In this document: positions 9,269-18,574 of the stretch, one piece after another | Position numbering within the stretch: the first letter of the stretch is position 1 | How the letters are laid out: every line of letters starts with the position of its first letter | DNA from: Sediminibacterium magnilacihabitans | GTDB taxonomy: Bacteria; Bacteroidota; Bacteroidia; Chitinophagales; Chitinophagaceae | Reading direction: 5' to 3' | Assembly: GCA_002973575.1 (NCBI GenBank) | Contig: PVEQ01000004.1 | Location: 186,001 to 250,000, forward strand | Length of the DNA: 64,000 bases | Notes under the pieces: model-generated | What the model saw: the letters and a program-made list of their open reading frames with translations, nothing else | Database searches by the model: none | Told to the model about the DNA's origin: nothing | Position numbers and translations under genes: made by a program

Positions 9269-10750
9269 TCAGTATCCCGCATTCTGTGTGAGATTGGGAT
9301 TGGTATCGATCTCTTTTTGCGGAATCGGTAACAATAAATGTTTGGGAGCAAAATTGGTTTTACCAATGCTTTTCAGGAATGAAGCCGCATATTGCCCATT
9401 GTCGTAACGAATGAGATCAAACCAGCGCTGTCCTTCAAATGCCAGCTCTATCCTTCTTTCCTTTCGGATCCTTTCTCTCAGGTCAGCCTGGTTCAATCCA
9501 CTCAAAGCCGGCAGCCCGGCCCGCTGTCTCACTTTGTTCAAGGGTACCAGCGCATCGGAAAGATTATTGAGTTCACAGGATGCTTCCGCTTCCATCAGCA
9601 GAACATCACTGTAACGCAATACCGGCCAATTGGCTGGATTGGTATCATAATCGGGCGACACCGATTTTGGAACCAGGAATTTGCGAAGGTTATACCCTGT
9701 TACAGAATAAGACGACTGATATTGTTTGTTGTCAAAAGAGGGGCCGCCAACATACAGCAATGTTTTATCCTTACGGTTATCGTTGGCTTCATATTGGTTC
9801 ACAAATTCGGTGGTGGGTTGATCCCAACCGTATCCCCCGGCAACGAAATCGGCATTACGCGGTCCGGTGAAGGTACTTACCCAACTGGCCTGGTTCTCAT
9901 TACTCCAGAAACTGTAACTGGTTTTGCCAAAGTATTGCACTTCAAAAATGCTCTCACTCGAATTCTTGGTAGCCGGGTTGAAATTATCCGAATAGTTGGT
10001 GTTGAGTGCATAACCAAGTCCGGTCACTTGCCTGCACAGGTTCACCGTTTCGGTATATTTCCCCAACGTGAGATTTACCTTGGCCAGCATGCCCATAGCA
10101 GCGCCTTTACTGGCTCGTCCCATATCTGCGCCATTATAAGCAGACCGGTCCGGTAACAGGTTAATTGCCTGTTGCAGGTCTTTGATGATGAGATCATACA
10201 CCTGTGCTTTGGGTGTCCTGGAAGGGCGCAGGTTGTCTTCCGGTGTTTGAGGCTCTGTTATCAACGGCACATCGCCAAATAACCGTACCAGTATAAAATA
10301 ATAATGCGACCGGAGAAAATATGCTTCACCCAGGATACGATTCTTAAGATTCTGGTTGATATTCATAGCCGGTACGTTCTTCAGTACCAGGTTGCACCGA
10401 AGGATACCGGGAGCAGGCCCACGCCAGATGTCCAGCGCAGCTGCGTTATCGGTAGAAGTTACAAAATTGGCAATATCCTGTGTTTCTATTCCATCGGTTC
10501 CGCCGCCTGCACCTACAATGCTGTTACCGGCCCAAATATCACTGGTCCATATCCGGAGGTTATACAGTTTGGGCCATTGCAATGGCTGATAAGCGCCATT
10601 GATGGCGGCAATAGCATCCGATTCTGTTTTGAAAAAGTTGGCAGTATTGATACTGTCCAGAGGAGCTTTGTCTAAATATTTTTTGCAACTGCTGATACCG
10701 GTAACCAGTATAACAGCAGCTATATATTGTAAGGTTCGCATGGTAATCAT
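9269..10750 (-). CDS. SusD/RagB-family nutrient-binding lipoprotein
   Basis: About 493 aa. Lipobox GISSC followed by KKYLDKAPLDS, the classic SusD start, then the TPR-like fold (NLVLKNVPAMN, GEAYFLRSHYYFILVRLFGDVPLI) and the C-terminal RKERRIELAFEGQRWFDLIRY signature. It forms the lid of the SusC transporter and binds the oligosaccharide. I chose the ATG at 10750; a TTG at 10759 and an ATG at 10741 are alternatives in the same frame. It directly follows the susC-like gene, as in other loci of this kind. Confidence 0.95.
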   Translation of the reverse strand: MITMRTLQYIAAVILVTGISSCKKYLDKAPLDSINTANFFKTESDAIAAINGAYQPLQWPKLYNLRIWTSDIWAGNSIVGAGGGTDGIETQDIANFVTSTDNAAALDIWRGPAPGILRCNLVLKNVPAMNINQNLKNRILGEAYFLRSHYYFILVRLFGDVPLITEPQTPEDNLRPSRTPKAQVYDLIIKDLQQAINLLPDRSAYNGADMGRASKGAAMGMLAKVNLTLGKYTETVNLCRQVTGLGYALNTNYSDNFNPATKNSSESIFEVQYFGKTSYSFWSNENQASWVSTFTGPRNADFVAGGYGWDQPTTEFVNQYEANDNRKDKTLLYVGGPSFDNKQYQSSYSVTGYNLRKFLVPKSVSPDYDTNPANWPVLRYSDVLLMEAEASCELNNLSDALVPLNKVRQRAGLPALSGLNQADLRERIRKERRIELAFEGQRWFDLIRYDNGQYAASFLKSIGKTNFAPKHLLLPIPQKEIDTNPNLTQNAGY

Positions 10751-10759
10751 TTTAATCAA

Positions 10760-13700
10760 TTAAAAGATCAGGTTAATCCCTGCACTCAGGGTCCTCGTTA
10801 CGGGATACACATTCAGGTCTATCCCGTTAACAGGCACTTCCGGATCGAAGCCTTTGTATTTTGTGAATGTTACCAGGTTTTGTGCCGATAGATAAATCCT
10901 TGCTGTTTGCATCTTCACCTTTTGTATCAGGCGTTTGGGCAAAGTATATCCGATCGTTACATTCTTTATTTTGATGTAACTGCCATCTTCCACAAAACGG
11001 TCAGACACCCTTGTATTTTTATTGGGATCATTGAAAATGGCACGAGGCATCGTATTGCTGCTACCAGCACTAGTCCAGCGATTCAGTACAGCTATCGTTT
11101 GGTTCTGCGCCACAGCCATGCCCTCCTGGTAAATCCTGTTGGCATTGAAAATCGCATTGCCCTCCACACCCTGCATAAAAATACCCAGGTCGAAATGCTT
11201 CCATGTAAAACTGTTGTTCATGGCAAAAATGAAACGTGGGTTGGGGTTGCCGATATAGGTACGGTCATTGTCATCGATCTTACCATCGTTGTTCAGATCG
11301 CGAAACCTGATATCGCCTGGCGATGTACGGTTGAAAGGATCGCTTCCCGGAACCTGCACGGCATAGTCACCCACTTCTTTCTGGGTTTGGAAAATTCCAT
11401 TGGTTACAAAACCATAAAAAGAATTCACCGGCAGGCCATTTTTCTGGATGGAAAGATTCTGGTTAAGACCAATGCTTCCGGTATAAAGAGGGGTGCTGTC
11501 GTTAAGACTAACCACCTTATTGCTGTTATATGAGATATTGAAACTGGTGTTCCATTCAATCGAGCCTTTCGTGTTGTGCGTAGTGATATTCAGCTCAATA
11601 CCTTTGTTCTGCACTTTCCCTGCATTGATGCTGGGTACAATGATATCGGAATATCCCGTTGAAATGGGAACACTCATCGGCACCAGCATGTTGTTGGTGT
11701 TTTTGATATAAGCATCAGCTGTTACACTGATCCTTCCATCTAACAACAATGCATCTATACCTATATTGCTTTGTTGTACTTCTTCCCAACGAACACCCGG
11801 GTTGGGAATTGCCTGGGGCACTACTGCATTAACAGTCTGGCCATTGAAATTGTATTGAATGGTTTGCAGAACAGAAGCAAATGAATAATTGCCAATATTC
11901 TGGTTTCCCGTGATACCATAACCAATACGCACTTTAAGGTCATTAACCCATTTCAGCGGCTTCATGAATTTTTCTTCTGAAATACGCCAGGCCAAAGATC
12001 CCGATGGAAACCAACCCCAACGATGATTTTCACCAAAGCGGCTGCTTCCATCCCTGCGAAGGGTAGCAGTAACCAGGTATTTATTATCGTATGTATAATT
12101 GGCACGACCAATGAAAGAAAGCAAAGCCCATTCACTCGCGTTACCGCTGATGGTTTGTTGCGATGTTCCATTACTCAGTTGCTGTGTATTATCACTGGCA
12201 AAATTTTGTACAGACCCATTCATGTAATCATAGCGGTTGTTCTGCGCACTGCTACCGGCCAATAAAGTAAGGTGATGCCTGGAGGCGAAGTATTTATCAT
12301 ACGTGAGGTAGTTATCCCATAACCAGGTTAGGCTCTTATTGGATTGCTGAAAAAGATAACTGTTAGGTTGCGGAATCGGCTGCCAGTTGTATTTAGGCGA
12401 CCAGGTACGGTTACCCCAGAACACAGCCTGCACGCCACCGGTAGATTTAAACTTCAGGTCTTTGAACAGTGTTATTTCGGTATAAATATTACCCAGTACA
12501 TTATAACCATTCGTGGTATTGTCAACGACGGTGGCCTTACCTATCGGGTTAATGATATCGCCGTACCAGGAAGCTTGTCCAACAGGACCGCTATATGTTC
12601 CATCTGCATTATAAATTGGCTGAACCGGCAATGCTGCCATTGTATTGCGTATATCGTAATTACCGTTGTATTTGGCATCATGGTTCAGTGTCAGGTTATT
12701 TCCAAACTTAAGCCAGTCGAACACCTTGGACTCGCTGTTGAACTGTACCGTATATCTTTTATAACCGGTATTGTACACAATGCCTTTCTGGTCCAGCATG
12801 GTGCCCGATACATAGTAAGTCGACTTAGGCCCGCCTCCTGAATATGCCAGTGAATAACTCTGAATAGGAGCGGTCTGAAACAAAGCGCCTAACCAGTCGG
12901 TTCCTTTACCCAAACTTTCCGGGTTAGCATAAGCGGGATTCTGCGGTTGCCCGTTGTTGGCCATCATTTCGTTGTGCAGGCTGGCAAACTGCGATGCATT
13001 AAGCATCTTCACTAGATGGTCGGCCTTTTGCTGACCGGCAAACATTTTAAATTCAAGCGCGCTTTTACCAGATATGCCCCTCTTGGTTGTAATGATGACC
13101 ACACCATTGGCTCCGCGGGAGCCGTAGATGGCCGATGCCGAAGCGTCTTTCAATATTTCAATGCTGGCAATATCATCCGGACTTAAGGTATTCAACGGTA
13201 TATCGGTAGGCACCCCATCGATCACCAGTAAAGGATCACTGTTATTGATGGTACCGGTTCCCCTGATGCGAAACGTTACATTGCTGCCCGGAGCACCCGA
13301 TGATACAACCTGTACACCGGATGATCTTCCCTGGAGCGCTTCGCCGATATTGGCTACCGGTAACGACTTCAGTTCGTTGGTATTAACAGAAGATACCGCA
13401 CCGGTAAGGTCTTTCTTTTTTTGCGAGCCGTATCCTACCACCACTATATCGTTCAGTGATTGGGTAGTAGCTTTCAATACAATGTCAACTGCAGAAGCCA
13501 TGGCAACAGGCTGTTGCGTGCTTTCATATCCAATACTGCTGAAGACAAGAATGGAATTTCTACCGGATACTTTTATAGAGAAAAAGCCTTTTTCATCGGT
13601 AATGGTGGTATTGGTATATCCTTTCTCAGTAACAGTTACGCCCGGCAAGGGTTCACCTTTTTCATTGGTCACTGTTCCTGAAACGGTTCGTTCCGCTTTT

Positions 13701-14113
13701 GAAGTCGCCTTTTCTTCCGTTTTATTGGTTGATTCTTTAGGCGGGTTGTTGATGAGGGGAAAGAGGATGATGCGGTCGTTGATCACCTGGTACCCGATGT
13801 TGGAGGGTTTCAGCACTTCATCCAGGAAATCTGCGATCCGTTTATTCCTGGCTGTATACGTAATGACCTTTTCTGCATTGATCATATTGGCGCTGAAGCT
13901 GAACTTCACTTTGGTCTGTTGCTCAATGGCTACGATCAGCTTTTTGAGTTGTACGTGTTCAGCGGTGATATTGAACGATTTTTGTAAAACAGTCTGGCTG
14001 TTTGCTTCGCTGGCAAAAAGAGTCCCGGCAAATACAATAGACATCACTATCTGTATGGCAGTAAATCTCATGGCAATCAGCATAGAAGCAACAATCCGTT
14101 GCTTATTTTTCAT
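10760..14113 (-). CDS. SusC/RagA-family TonB-dependent transporter with N-terminal STN domain
   Basis: A 1117-aa outer-membrane transporter that imports the oligosaccharide. In order: signal peptide, STN signalling domain (about 50-120, VQLKKLIVAIEQQTKVKFSF), carboxypeptidase-regulatory-like domain (about 143-225, VSGTVTNEKGEPLPGVTV), plug (about 230-345, GYGSQKKKDLTGAVSSVN to ASAIYGSRGANGVVIITTK) and a long barrel ending SAGINLIF. The STN domain is the part that contacts a FecR-type anti-sigma factor, matching the sigma/FecR pair just upstream, so the substrate probably induces its own importer. About 190 bases separate it from the FecR gene. Confidence 0.96.
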   Translation of the reverse strand: MKNKQRIVASMLIAMRFTAIQIVMSIVFAGTLFASEANSQTVLQKSFNITAEHVQLKKLIVAIEQQTKVKFSFSANMINAEKVITYTARNKRIADFLDEVLKPSNIGYQVINDRIILFPLINNPPKESTNKTEEKATSKAERTVSGTVTNEKGEPLPGVTVTEKGYTNTTITDEKGFFSIKVSGRNSILVFSSIGYESTQQPVAMASAVDIVLKATTQSLNDIVVVGYGSQKKKDLTGAVSSVNTNELKSLPVANIGEALQGRSSGVQVVSSGAPGSNVTFRIRGTGTINNSDPLLVIDGVPTDIPLNTLSPDDIASIEILKDASASAIYGSRGANGVVIITTKRGISGKSALEFKMFAGQQKADHLVKMLNASQFASLHNEMMANNGQPQNPAYANPESLGKGTDWLGALFQTAPIQSYSLAYSGGGPKSTYYVSGTMLDQKGIVYNTGYKRYTVQFNSESKVFDWLKFGNNLTLNHDAKYNGNYDIRNTMAALPVQPIYNADGTYSGPVGQASWYGDIINPIGKATVVDNTTNGYNVLGNIYTEITLFKDLKFKSTGGVQAVFWGNRTWSPKYNWQPIPQPNSYLFQQSNKSLTWLWDNYLTYDKYFASRHHLTLLAGSSAQNNRYDYMNGSVQNFASDNTQQLSNGTSQQTISGNASEWALLSFIGRANYTYDNKYLVTATLRRDGSSRFGENHRWGWFPSGSLAWRISEEKFMKPLKWVNDLKVRIGYGITGNQNIGNYSFASVLQTIQYNFNGQTVNAVVPQAIPNPGVRWEEVQQSNIGIDALLLDGRISVTADAYIKNTNNMLVPMSVPISTGYSDIIVPSINAGKVQNKGIELNITTHNTKGSIEWNTSFNISYNSNKVVSLNDSTPLYTGSIGLNQNLSIQKNGLPVNSFYGFVTNGIFQTQKEVGDYAVQVPGSDPFNRTSPGDIRFRDLNNDGKIDDNDRTYIGNPNPRFIFAMNNSFTWKHFDLGIFMQGVEGNAIFNANRIYQEGMAVAQNQTIAVLNRWTSAGSSNTMPRAIFNDPNKNTRVSDRFVEDGSYIKIKNVTIGYTLPKRLIQKVKMQTARIYLSAQNLVTFTKYKGFDPEVPVNGIDLNVYPVTRTLSAGINLIF

Positions 14114-14178
14114 AAATTTGTTATGTTTTTGTTCAATAATGTTTTGGGACGAAAACGAGAGCTTGAAAAAAGCTATAG

Positions 14179-14208
14179 GAGCTGGTTGTGCACCACCACA
14201 GCCGGCTC
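14179..14208. terminator. Hairpin between the FecR-like and SusC-like genes
   Basis: GAGCTGGTTGTG (14179-14190) and CACAGCCGGCTC (14197-14208) pair along 12 positions with two G-T wobbles and a CACCAC loop. T runs flank it on both strands (14212-14217 in plus direction; complement of 14166-14171 in minus direction), so it could end or attenuate transcripts either way. For the minus-strand operon it would separate the regulator transcript from susC expression. The remainder of 14114-14307 shows no gene. Confidence 0.45.
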
Positions 14209-14307
14209 TGCTTTTTTAGCTGTTGCAGCATCGTTGCTGCATTGTATATATCAGGGGGGCAGGTACATTTTCTTTTTATTCATACAGTTTGTTTGAGGGT
14301 TTGATAA

Positions 14308-15399
14308 TTAATTACATCCCTTCCCTTTGATCAGAATCTTTGTTCCGTTGATCTCAAAGGAAGAGTTAGTAGTCAGGCAAATGATCTTAAGCTTGGTAAA
14401 TAAATCGGACACAGAGATATCACCCGTGAAAACACAATTATACAGGTTGGTATTTTCAACCACGATCTCAATACCATACGCTTTCTCCAACTGACTAAAA
14501 ATATTTTTCAGCTTTTCCTGCTCATATATAAAAGCCGATGGCTGGAAGTTGTTGCTATTTAACGGCTCTTGCTCGTTCGCTGCTATTGGCTGCGGCGCTT
14601 CAACCAACGTCACTTCAAAAGCCCGGTTCGTATGTTTATACACTGCACGCTGGTTAGGCGTTACAATAACCCCTTTGGTAGATGAAGCCGATTGTAATAA
14701 CCGATCATTCTCATATACCTGCACCCTGCCTGTTCTCACCGACACTTCAACATTACCCGTTTCCGTATTGGTATTAACAGTAAAGCTGGTACCCAATACA
14801 CGGGTAACAATATTATTATAGAAGACCAGGAATGGTTTTTTCGGATTTTTGGCTACTTCAAAAAATGCCTCCCCTTCCAGATAGACTTCTCTTGTAGTTG
14901 TATTGAAGCTGACCGGGTAATGCAGGGTACTTTTCGGTCTGAGGAAAACCTTGCTCCCATCATTGAGCAGAATTACTTGTTGTGTATCCGTATTATTTTT
15001 CTGAATGAGGTCTGTTCCGGGAATGATCGAAGCAAAATTCCTGTCATGCATTGAATACTTATAGATATAGAACCAATAAGAAGAGACGACCATCAAAATA
15101 GCCGAAGCGGCGGCTATCCATTTCCAAAGGGGTATCACCTTTTTGGTCACAGGTAATATGGTTTGGGTATTTTTTTCCGCAGCAAAAATGTTGTGTATGA
15201 TCTCCTGGGAAATATGGGGAGGAAGATCGGTCTGTTCGTATTCCTGTTGGTTTGCGAGATCTTGAAGAATGTTCTCTCCTAATTGCTCATCGAACTCGTG
15301 TGCAGACAGGTATTCAAACAACTCCTCATGCTCTGCACTGGTAATGTCTCCGGCAACATACCGTTGAAGAAGGTATTGAAAGCGTTCCGCTTTATTCAT
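14308..15399 (-). CDS. FecR-family anti-sigma factor
   Basis: About 363 aa inner-membrane signal transducer. The N-terminal cytosolic part (about 1-85) would bind the sigma factor; a membrane helix lies near residues 90-112 (LWKWIAAASAILMVVSSYWFY); the periplasmic FecR domain has VILLNDGSKVFLRPKSTLHYP, REVYLEGEAFFEVAKNPKKPF and VLGTSFTVNT; a C-terminal DUF4974/STN-like domain ends the protein (LKNIFSQLEKAYGIEIVV). The ATG at 15399 is preferred over an upstream in-frame TTG at 15405. It is paired with the sigma gene 42 bases upstream and faces the STN-bearing transporter. Confidence 0.94.
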   Translation of the reverse strand: MNKAERFQYLLQRYVAGDITSAEHEELFEYLSAHEFDEQLGENILQDLANQQEYEQTDLPPHISQEIIHNIFAAEKNTQTILPVTKKVIPLWKWIAAASAILMVVSSYWFYIYKYSMHDRNFASIIPGTDLIQKNNTDTQQVILLNDGSKVFLRPKSTLHYPVSFNTTTREVYLEGEAFFEVAKNPKKPFLVFYNNIVTRVLGTSFTVNTNTETGNVEVSVRTGRVQVYENDRLLQSASSTKGVIVTPNQRAVYKHTNRAFEVTLVEAPQPIAANEQEPLNSNNFQPSAFIYEQEKLKNIFSQLEKAYGIEIVVENTNLYNCVFTGDISVSDLFTKLKIICLTTNSSFEINGTKILIKGKGCN

Positions 15400-15446
15400 A
15401 GACAAGCAAACGGAGATTTGGCACCCCGGTTACTACATAATACAAC

Positions 15447-16043
15447 TCAACGAAAAGACAGGAGTACAAGGATTGAAAAAAATATTTCACCGTGTTCTTC
15501 AAAGAAACGCCTGATATGGGCAAGCGCTCTCGACATATGCGTTTTTACGGTTAAAGGGGAAAGCCCCATCTGCTCCCCAATTTGTATATAGGTAAGTTGC
15601 TCAAAACGAGCCAATTGGAAGACTTTTTGTTGTTGTTCAGGTAATTCACGGATTGCCTGTTGCAGCAGTTCATTATAAAACGCATCCTGCATCTTATCGG
15701 CGGTATTGTCTGTTACAGTGGCCGCCACCAGCTTAAAACCAGCCAGCGCTTTCCATTCCCTGGCAATTTTTTTCAGCCTGTTGATGATGTTGTTTTTGGC
15801 AACAGTAAACAACCATGCTTCTATTCCTTTTTCTTCATTAATAGTGGCCCTTTTAAACCATAGTTTCAGGAAAACATCTTGCACCACTTCCTGTGCAAGC
15901 AATGGCGATTTAAGATAGCGAATGGCCGTTTGGTAAATATGGGCACGATAGCGGTCATACAATACCTGGAAAGCATATTCGCTTCCCCCAGCAAGTAATG
16001 ACAGTAATTTGGCTTCTTCGTATATGTACCCGTCTTCGTGCAA
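15447..16043 (-). CDS. ECF-type RNA polymerase sigma factor (TTG start)
   Basis: A 198-aa sigma-70 factor of the extracytoplasmic type: region 2 (YDRYRAHIYQTAIRYLKSPLLAQEVVQDVFLKLW in outline, about 25-62) and region 4 with a helix-turn-helix (LTYIQIGEQMGLSPLTVKTHMSRAL, about 150-175). No in-frame ATG or GTG precedes region 2; the only plausible start is TTG at 16043, with the frame closed upstream by TGA. It likely activates the downstream fecR-susCD-GH66 genes when the FecR protein releases it. Divergent from the paaY-like gene with 82 bases between. Confidence 0.9.
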   Translation of the reverse strand: MHEDGYIYEEAKLLSLLAGGSEYAFQVLYDRYRAHIYQTAIRYLKSPLLAQEVVQDVFLKLWFKRATINEEKGIEAWLFTVAKNNIINRLKKIAREWKALAGFKLVAATVTDNTADKMQDAFYNELLQQAIRELPEQQQKVFQLARFEQLTYIQIGEQMGLSPLTVKTHMSRALAHIRRFFEEHGEIFFSILVLLSFR

Positions 16044-16125
16044 TCGTATTGGTTTAACAACATTGAAATTAACGGATTTTCACAAAAAACTAAATCAATG
16101 CCTCGGGTAATAAGTAATTTTATAG

Positions 16126-16728
16126 ATGATCTATGCATTTCAACAACATATTCCCATCGTACATGAATCCGCTTTCGTACATCCGCAGGCTGCCGTAACC
16201 GGCCATGTGATCATCGGCAGAGATGTTTACATTGGTCCCGGTGCTGCCATCCGCGGCGATTGGGGAAAGATCATCATTGAAGATGGATGCAATGTGCAGG
16301 AAAACTGCACCATTCACCTATTTCCCGGCGTAACCGTATTACTGAAAGAAAACGCACACATTGGTCACGGTGCAGTGATACACGGCGCCACCATCGGCCG
16401 CAACTGCCTGATAGGTATGAACAGCGTGCTCATGGACAATGTAATATTGGGCGATGAGTGCATTGTGGGTGCGCTGAGTTTTATCAAAGCCGATGAACAG
16501 TTTGAGAACAGGAGCCTCATCGTGGGCAATCCCGCTAGAAGGATCAAAGCGGTAAGCGATGAAATGATGCAATGGAAAACAGAAGGCACGCAACTTTACC
16601 AATCCCTTCCTGAAACCATGCGCCAGCGCTGGCATCCGGTAGAACCACTCAGACATATTCCTGACACAGCAACGGAAGAACAGCTTGCCGGTCTGTATAA
16701 AACCTGGAACCAGACACGGAACCCATAA
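16126..16728 (+). CDS. paaY: Gamma-carbonic anhydrase-like hexapeptide protein, PaaY type
   Basis: A 200-aa left-handed beta-helix protein with repeats such as HPQAAVTGHVIIGRDVYIGPG, GDWGKIIIEDGCNVQENCTIH and GHGAVIHGATIGRNCLIGM. The three metal-ligand histidines of the gamma-class (IH at about 64, HIGHGAVIH at about 81-86) are visible. PaaY proteins act as a thioesterase/carbonic-anhydrase-like helper in phenylacetate degradation. The gene lies 10 kb from the paa cluster, so the PaaY label rests on the C-terminal tail (about 160-200), which other gamma-CA proteins lack. Confidence 0.8.
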   Translation: MIYAFQQHIPIVHESAFVHPQAAVTGHVIIGRDVYIGPGAAIRGDWGKIIIEDGCNVQENCTIHLFPGVTVLLKENAHIGHGAVIHGATIGRNCLIGMNSVLMDNVILGDECIVGALSFIKADEQFENRSLIVGNPARRIKAVSDEMMQWKTEGTQLYQSLPETMRQRWHPVEPLRHIPDTATEEQLAGLYKTWNQTRNP

Positions 16729-16778
16729 CATTATTGTACCTTCGCGCCATTATTCAGCATGGTTTCAACCGCTAAGCA

Positions 16779-17783
16779 GTGTCCGACAAGAACAATTTCA
16801 TAGACTATATCCGCATTTTTGCCCGCAGCGGCCACGGTGGCGCCGGAGCAAAACATTTCATGCGCAATAAATTAACTGCCAAGGGCGGTCCGGATGGCGG
16901 CGACGGCGGCCGCGGCGGTCATATCATCCTCAAAGGCAATGCCCAATTATGGACTTTGCTGCACCTCCGCTATTTTAAAAATGTGCTGGCCGAGAACGGC
17001 GAGAACGGCAGCAAAAACAATTGCACCGGCCGTGATGGAAAAGACATTATCATAGAAGTACCCCTTGGCACAGTAGCGAGGAATGAAGAAACCAATGAAA
17101 TAGAAGCTGAAATACTGGAAGACGGACAGGAAATTATATGGATGAAAGGCGGCCGCGGCGGACTGGGCAACAGCAATTTCGCTACACCCACCAACCAGGC
17201 ACCCGATCATGCACAGCCCGGTGAACCCGGCGTGGAAGGATGGAAAAACCTGGAGCTCAAAGTATTGGCCGATGTAGGATTGGTAGGGTTTCCCAACGCG
17301 GGCAAATCTACCCTTCTCTCCGTAATTACAGCGGCCAAACCCAAAATAGCCAATTATGCATTCACCACGCTCATTCCTCAATTGGGCATGGTGGAATACC
17401 GCGACTCCAAATCATTCTGCGTAGCCGATCTCCCGGGCATCATTGAAGGCGCTGCCGAAGGCAAAGGACTGGGACATCGTTTCCTGCGGCATATTGAACG
17501 TAACTCCATACTGCTGTTTCTCATACCGGCCGATAGCGCCGATCACCGCAAAGAGTTCAACATTTTACGCAATGAATTGGAAGAATACAATCCCGATATG
17601 CTGCAGAAAGATTTCGTCATTGCCGTAAGCAAAAGCGATATGCTCGATGATGAACTGAAAGACGCCATTAAAAAAGAACTACCTGCCGGCATACCCAGTC
17701 TTTTTATTTCATCTGTTACCAATACAGGACTGAATGAACTGAAAGACCTGCTTTGGGAGACACTGAATAAGCCTGCAGCCTAG
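16779..17783 (+). CDS. obgE: Obg/CgtA ribosome-associated GTPase (GTG start)
   Basis: A 334-aa GTPase involved in late 50S ribosome assembly and growth control. The glycine-rich Obg domain spans about 5-160 ([26 protein letters not shown]). The G domain follows with GFPNAGKST (170-178), DLPGII (217-222), SKSD as the G4 box (serine replaces the usual Asn) and ISSVT as G5. The start is GTG at 16779: an in-frame stop lies six bases upstream, and the first residues [17 protein letters not shown] fit the family start. A TACCTTCG element (16737-16744), one base off the Bacteroidota -7 consensus, lies about 35 bases upstream. Confidence 0.96.
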   Translation: MSDKNNFIDYIRIFARSGHGGAGAKHFMRNKLTAKGGPDGGDGGRGGHIILKGNAQLWTLLHLRYFKNVLAENGENGSKNNCTGRDGKDIIIEVPLGTVARNEETNEIEAEILEDGQEIIWMKGGRGGLGNSNFATPTNQAPDHAQPGEPGVEGWKNLELKVLADVGLVGFPNAGKSTLLSVITAAKPKIANYAFTTLIPQLGMVEYRDSKSFCVADLPGIIEGAAEGKGLGHRFLRHIERNSILLFLIPADSADHRKEFNILRNELEEYNPDMLQKDFVIAVSKSDMLDDELKDAIKKELPAGIPSLFISSVTNTGLNELKDLLWETLNKPAA

Positions 17784-17807
17784 TTTTTACAATTTTCTAA
17801 CCTTCTT

Positions 17808-17841
17808 TTTGCATTTTTTTTCAAATCAGGGGTTACCTTTG
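17808..17841 (+). promoter_or_regulatory. Bacteroidota-type promoter with a roughly 200-base leader
   Basis: TTTG (17808-17811) and TACCTTTG (17834-17841) match the -33 and -7 elements (TTTG / TANNTTTG) of Bacteroidota sigma-A promoters, with 22 bases between. It would drive the 144-aa secreted protein at 18047 with a leader of about 200 bases. The leader has a short palindrome (GTGTAGCTACAC, near 17860-17875) but no riboswitch I recognise. Confidence 0.6.
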
Positions 17842-18046
17842 TGCCGTTCTGGTATTAATCAGTGTAGCTACACGCTGATACTTCGATCGAAATGGTTCTC
17901 ATTTCCCGCTTGACCCCTTCGATTTCTCTTACGCCTACGAATCATCTGTCTTTGCCTTACGTGCTCGAGTAACGAGTATGTTTATTGCTTGCCTGGAGAT
18001 CATTTGCCTGCGAAATTCATTTTAAAACTTTTAAAAAGAAAAATTT

Positions 18047-18481
18047 ATGAAAACGCAAACAACCATTGCAAAAACAATCGTTCTGGGTAGTATTTTATCT
18101 GTAGCTGTACTTTTCTCTACTACAGCTCATGCAACCAACGGAACTGCCAGTCCTAAACATGTAGATTCAGCAGCTAACACCATCGTTAAGCCTGAAATCA
18201 AATACATCGGCGTTGACAACGACCAACTCCTGTCATTCACTGTTAAATACAGCAACCAGACTGGCCGCAAATTCAACCTTACTGTACTGGACGAAAACGG
18301 AGACAACCTCTATAGCGCAACTTACAATGACAAAAACTTCGTGAAGTCATTTAAACTGCCTGCTTTCAGCGTGAACAACCTCACTTTCCTGATCCAGGAT
18401 GCTAAAGAAAGCTACAGGGAAGTATTCAACATCGACGTTAACACACGCGAGATCACCGATGTAGTAGTTCGCAAGAACTAA
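18047..18481 (+). CDS. Secreted protein of unknown function, single beta-sandwich-like domain
   Basis: A 144-aa protein with a clear signal peptide (about 1-29, ending TAHA). The mature part (about 50-144) is rich in alternating hydrophobic residues (LLSFTVKYSNQTGRKFNLTVLDENG, NLTFLIQDAKESYREVFNI), which suggests a small Ig-like or C2-like beta-sandwich. I do not recognise the family beyond similar secreted proteins expected in Chitinophagaceae. A near-consensus promoter, long leader and strong terminator suggest a highly expressed single-gene transcript. Confidence 0.75.
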   Translation: MKTQTTIAKTIVLGSILSVAVLFSTTAHATNGTASPKHVDSAANTIVKPEIKYIGVDNDQLLSFTVKYSNQTGRKFNLTVLDENGDNLYSATYNDKNFVKSFKLPAFSVNNLTFLIQDAKESYREVFNIDVNTREITDVVVRKN

Positions 18482-18521
18482 TTCACAGGTACACAAGATA
18501 TATTGGTTGAGAAAATCAAGA

Positions 18522-18552
18522 AAAAAGCCATCGCATTGTGTGATGGCTTTTT
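18522..18552. terminator. Bidirectional rho-independent terminator
   Basis: AAAAAGCCATC (18522-18532) and GATGGCTTTTT (18542-18552) form a perfect 11-bp stem with a 9-base loop, with an A run before and a T run after. It lies between the stop of the secreted protein gene (18481) and the convergent typA stop (18575) and can serve both. Confidence 0.9.
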
Positions 18553-18574
18553 CTTTATGTGTTGAAGAAAGGTT

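Noticed and set aside
13128..14219. Long plus-strand open frame opposite the SusC-like gene
   Set aside because: Shadow of the strongly supported transporter gene; the translation has no family features.
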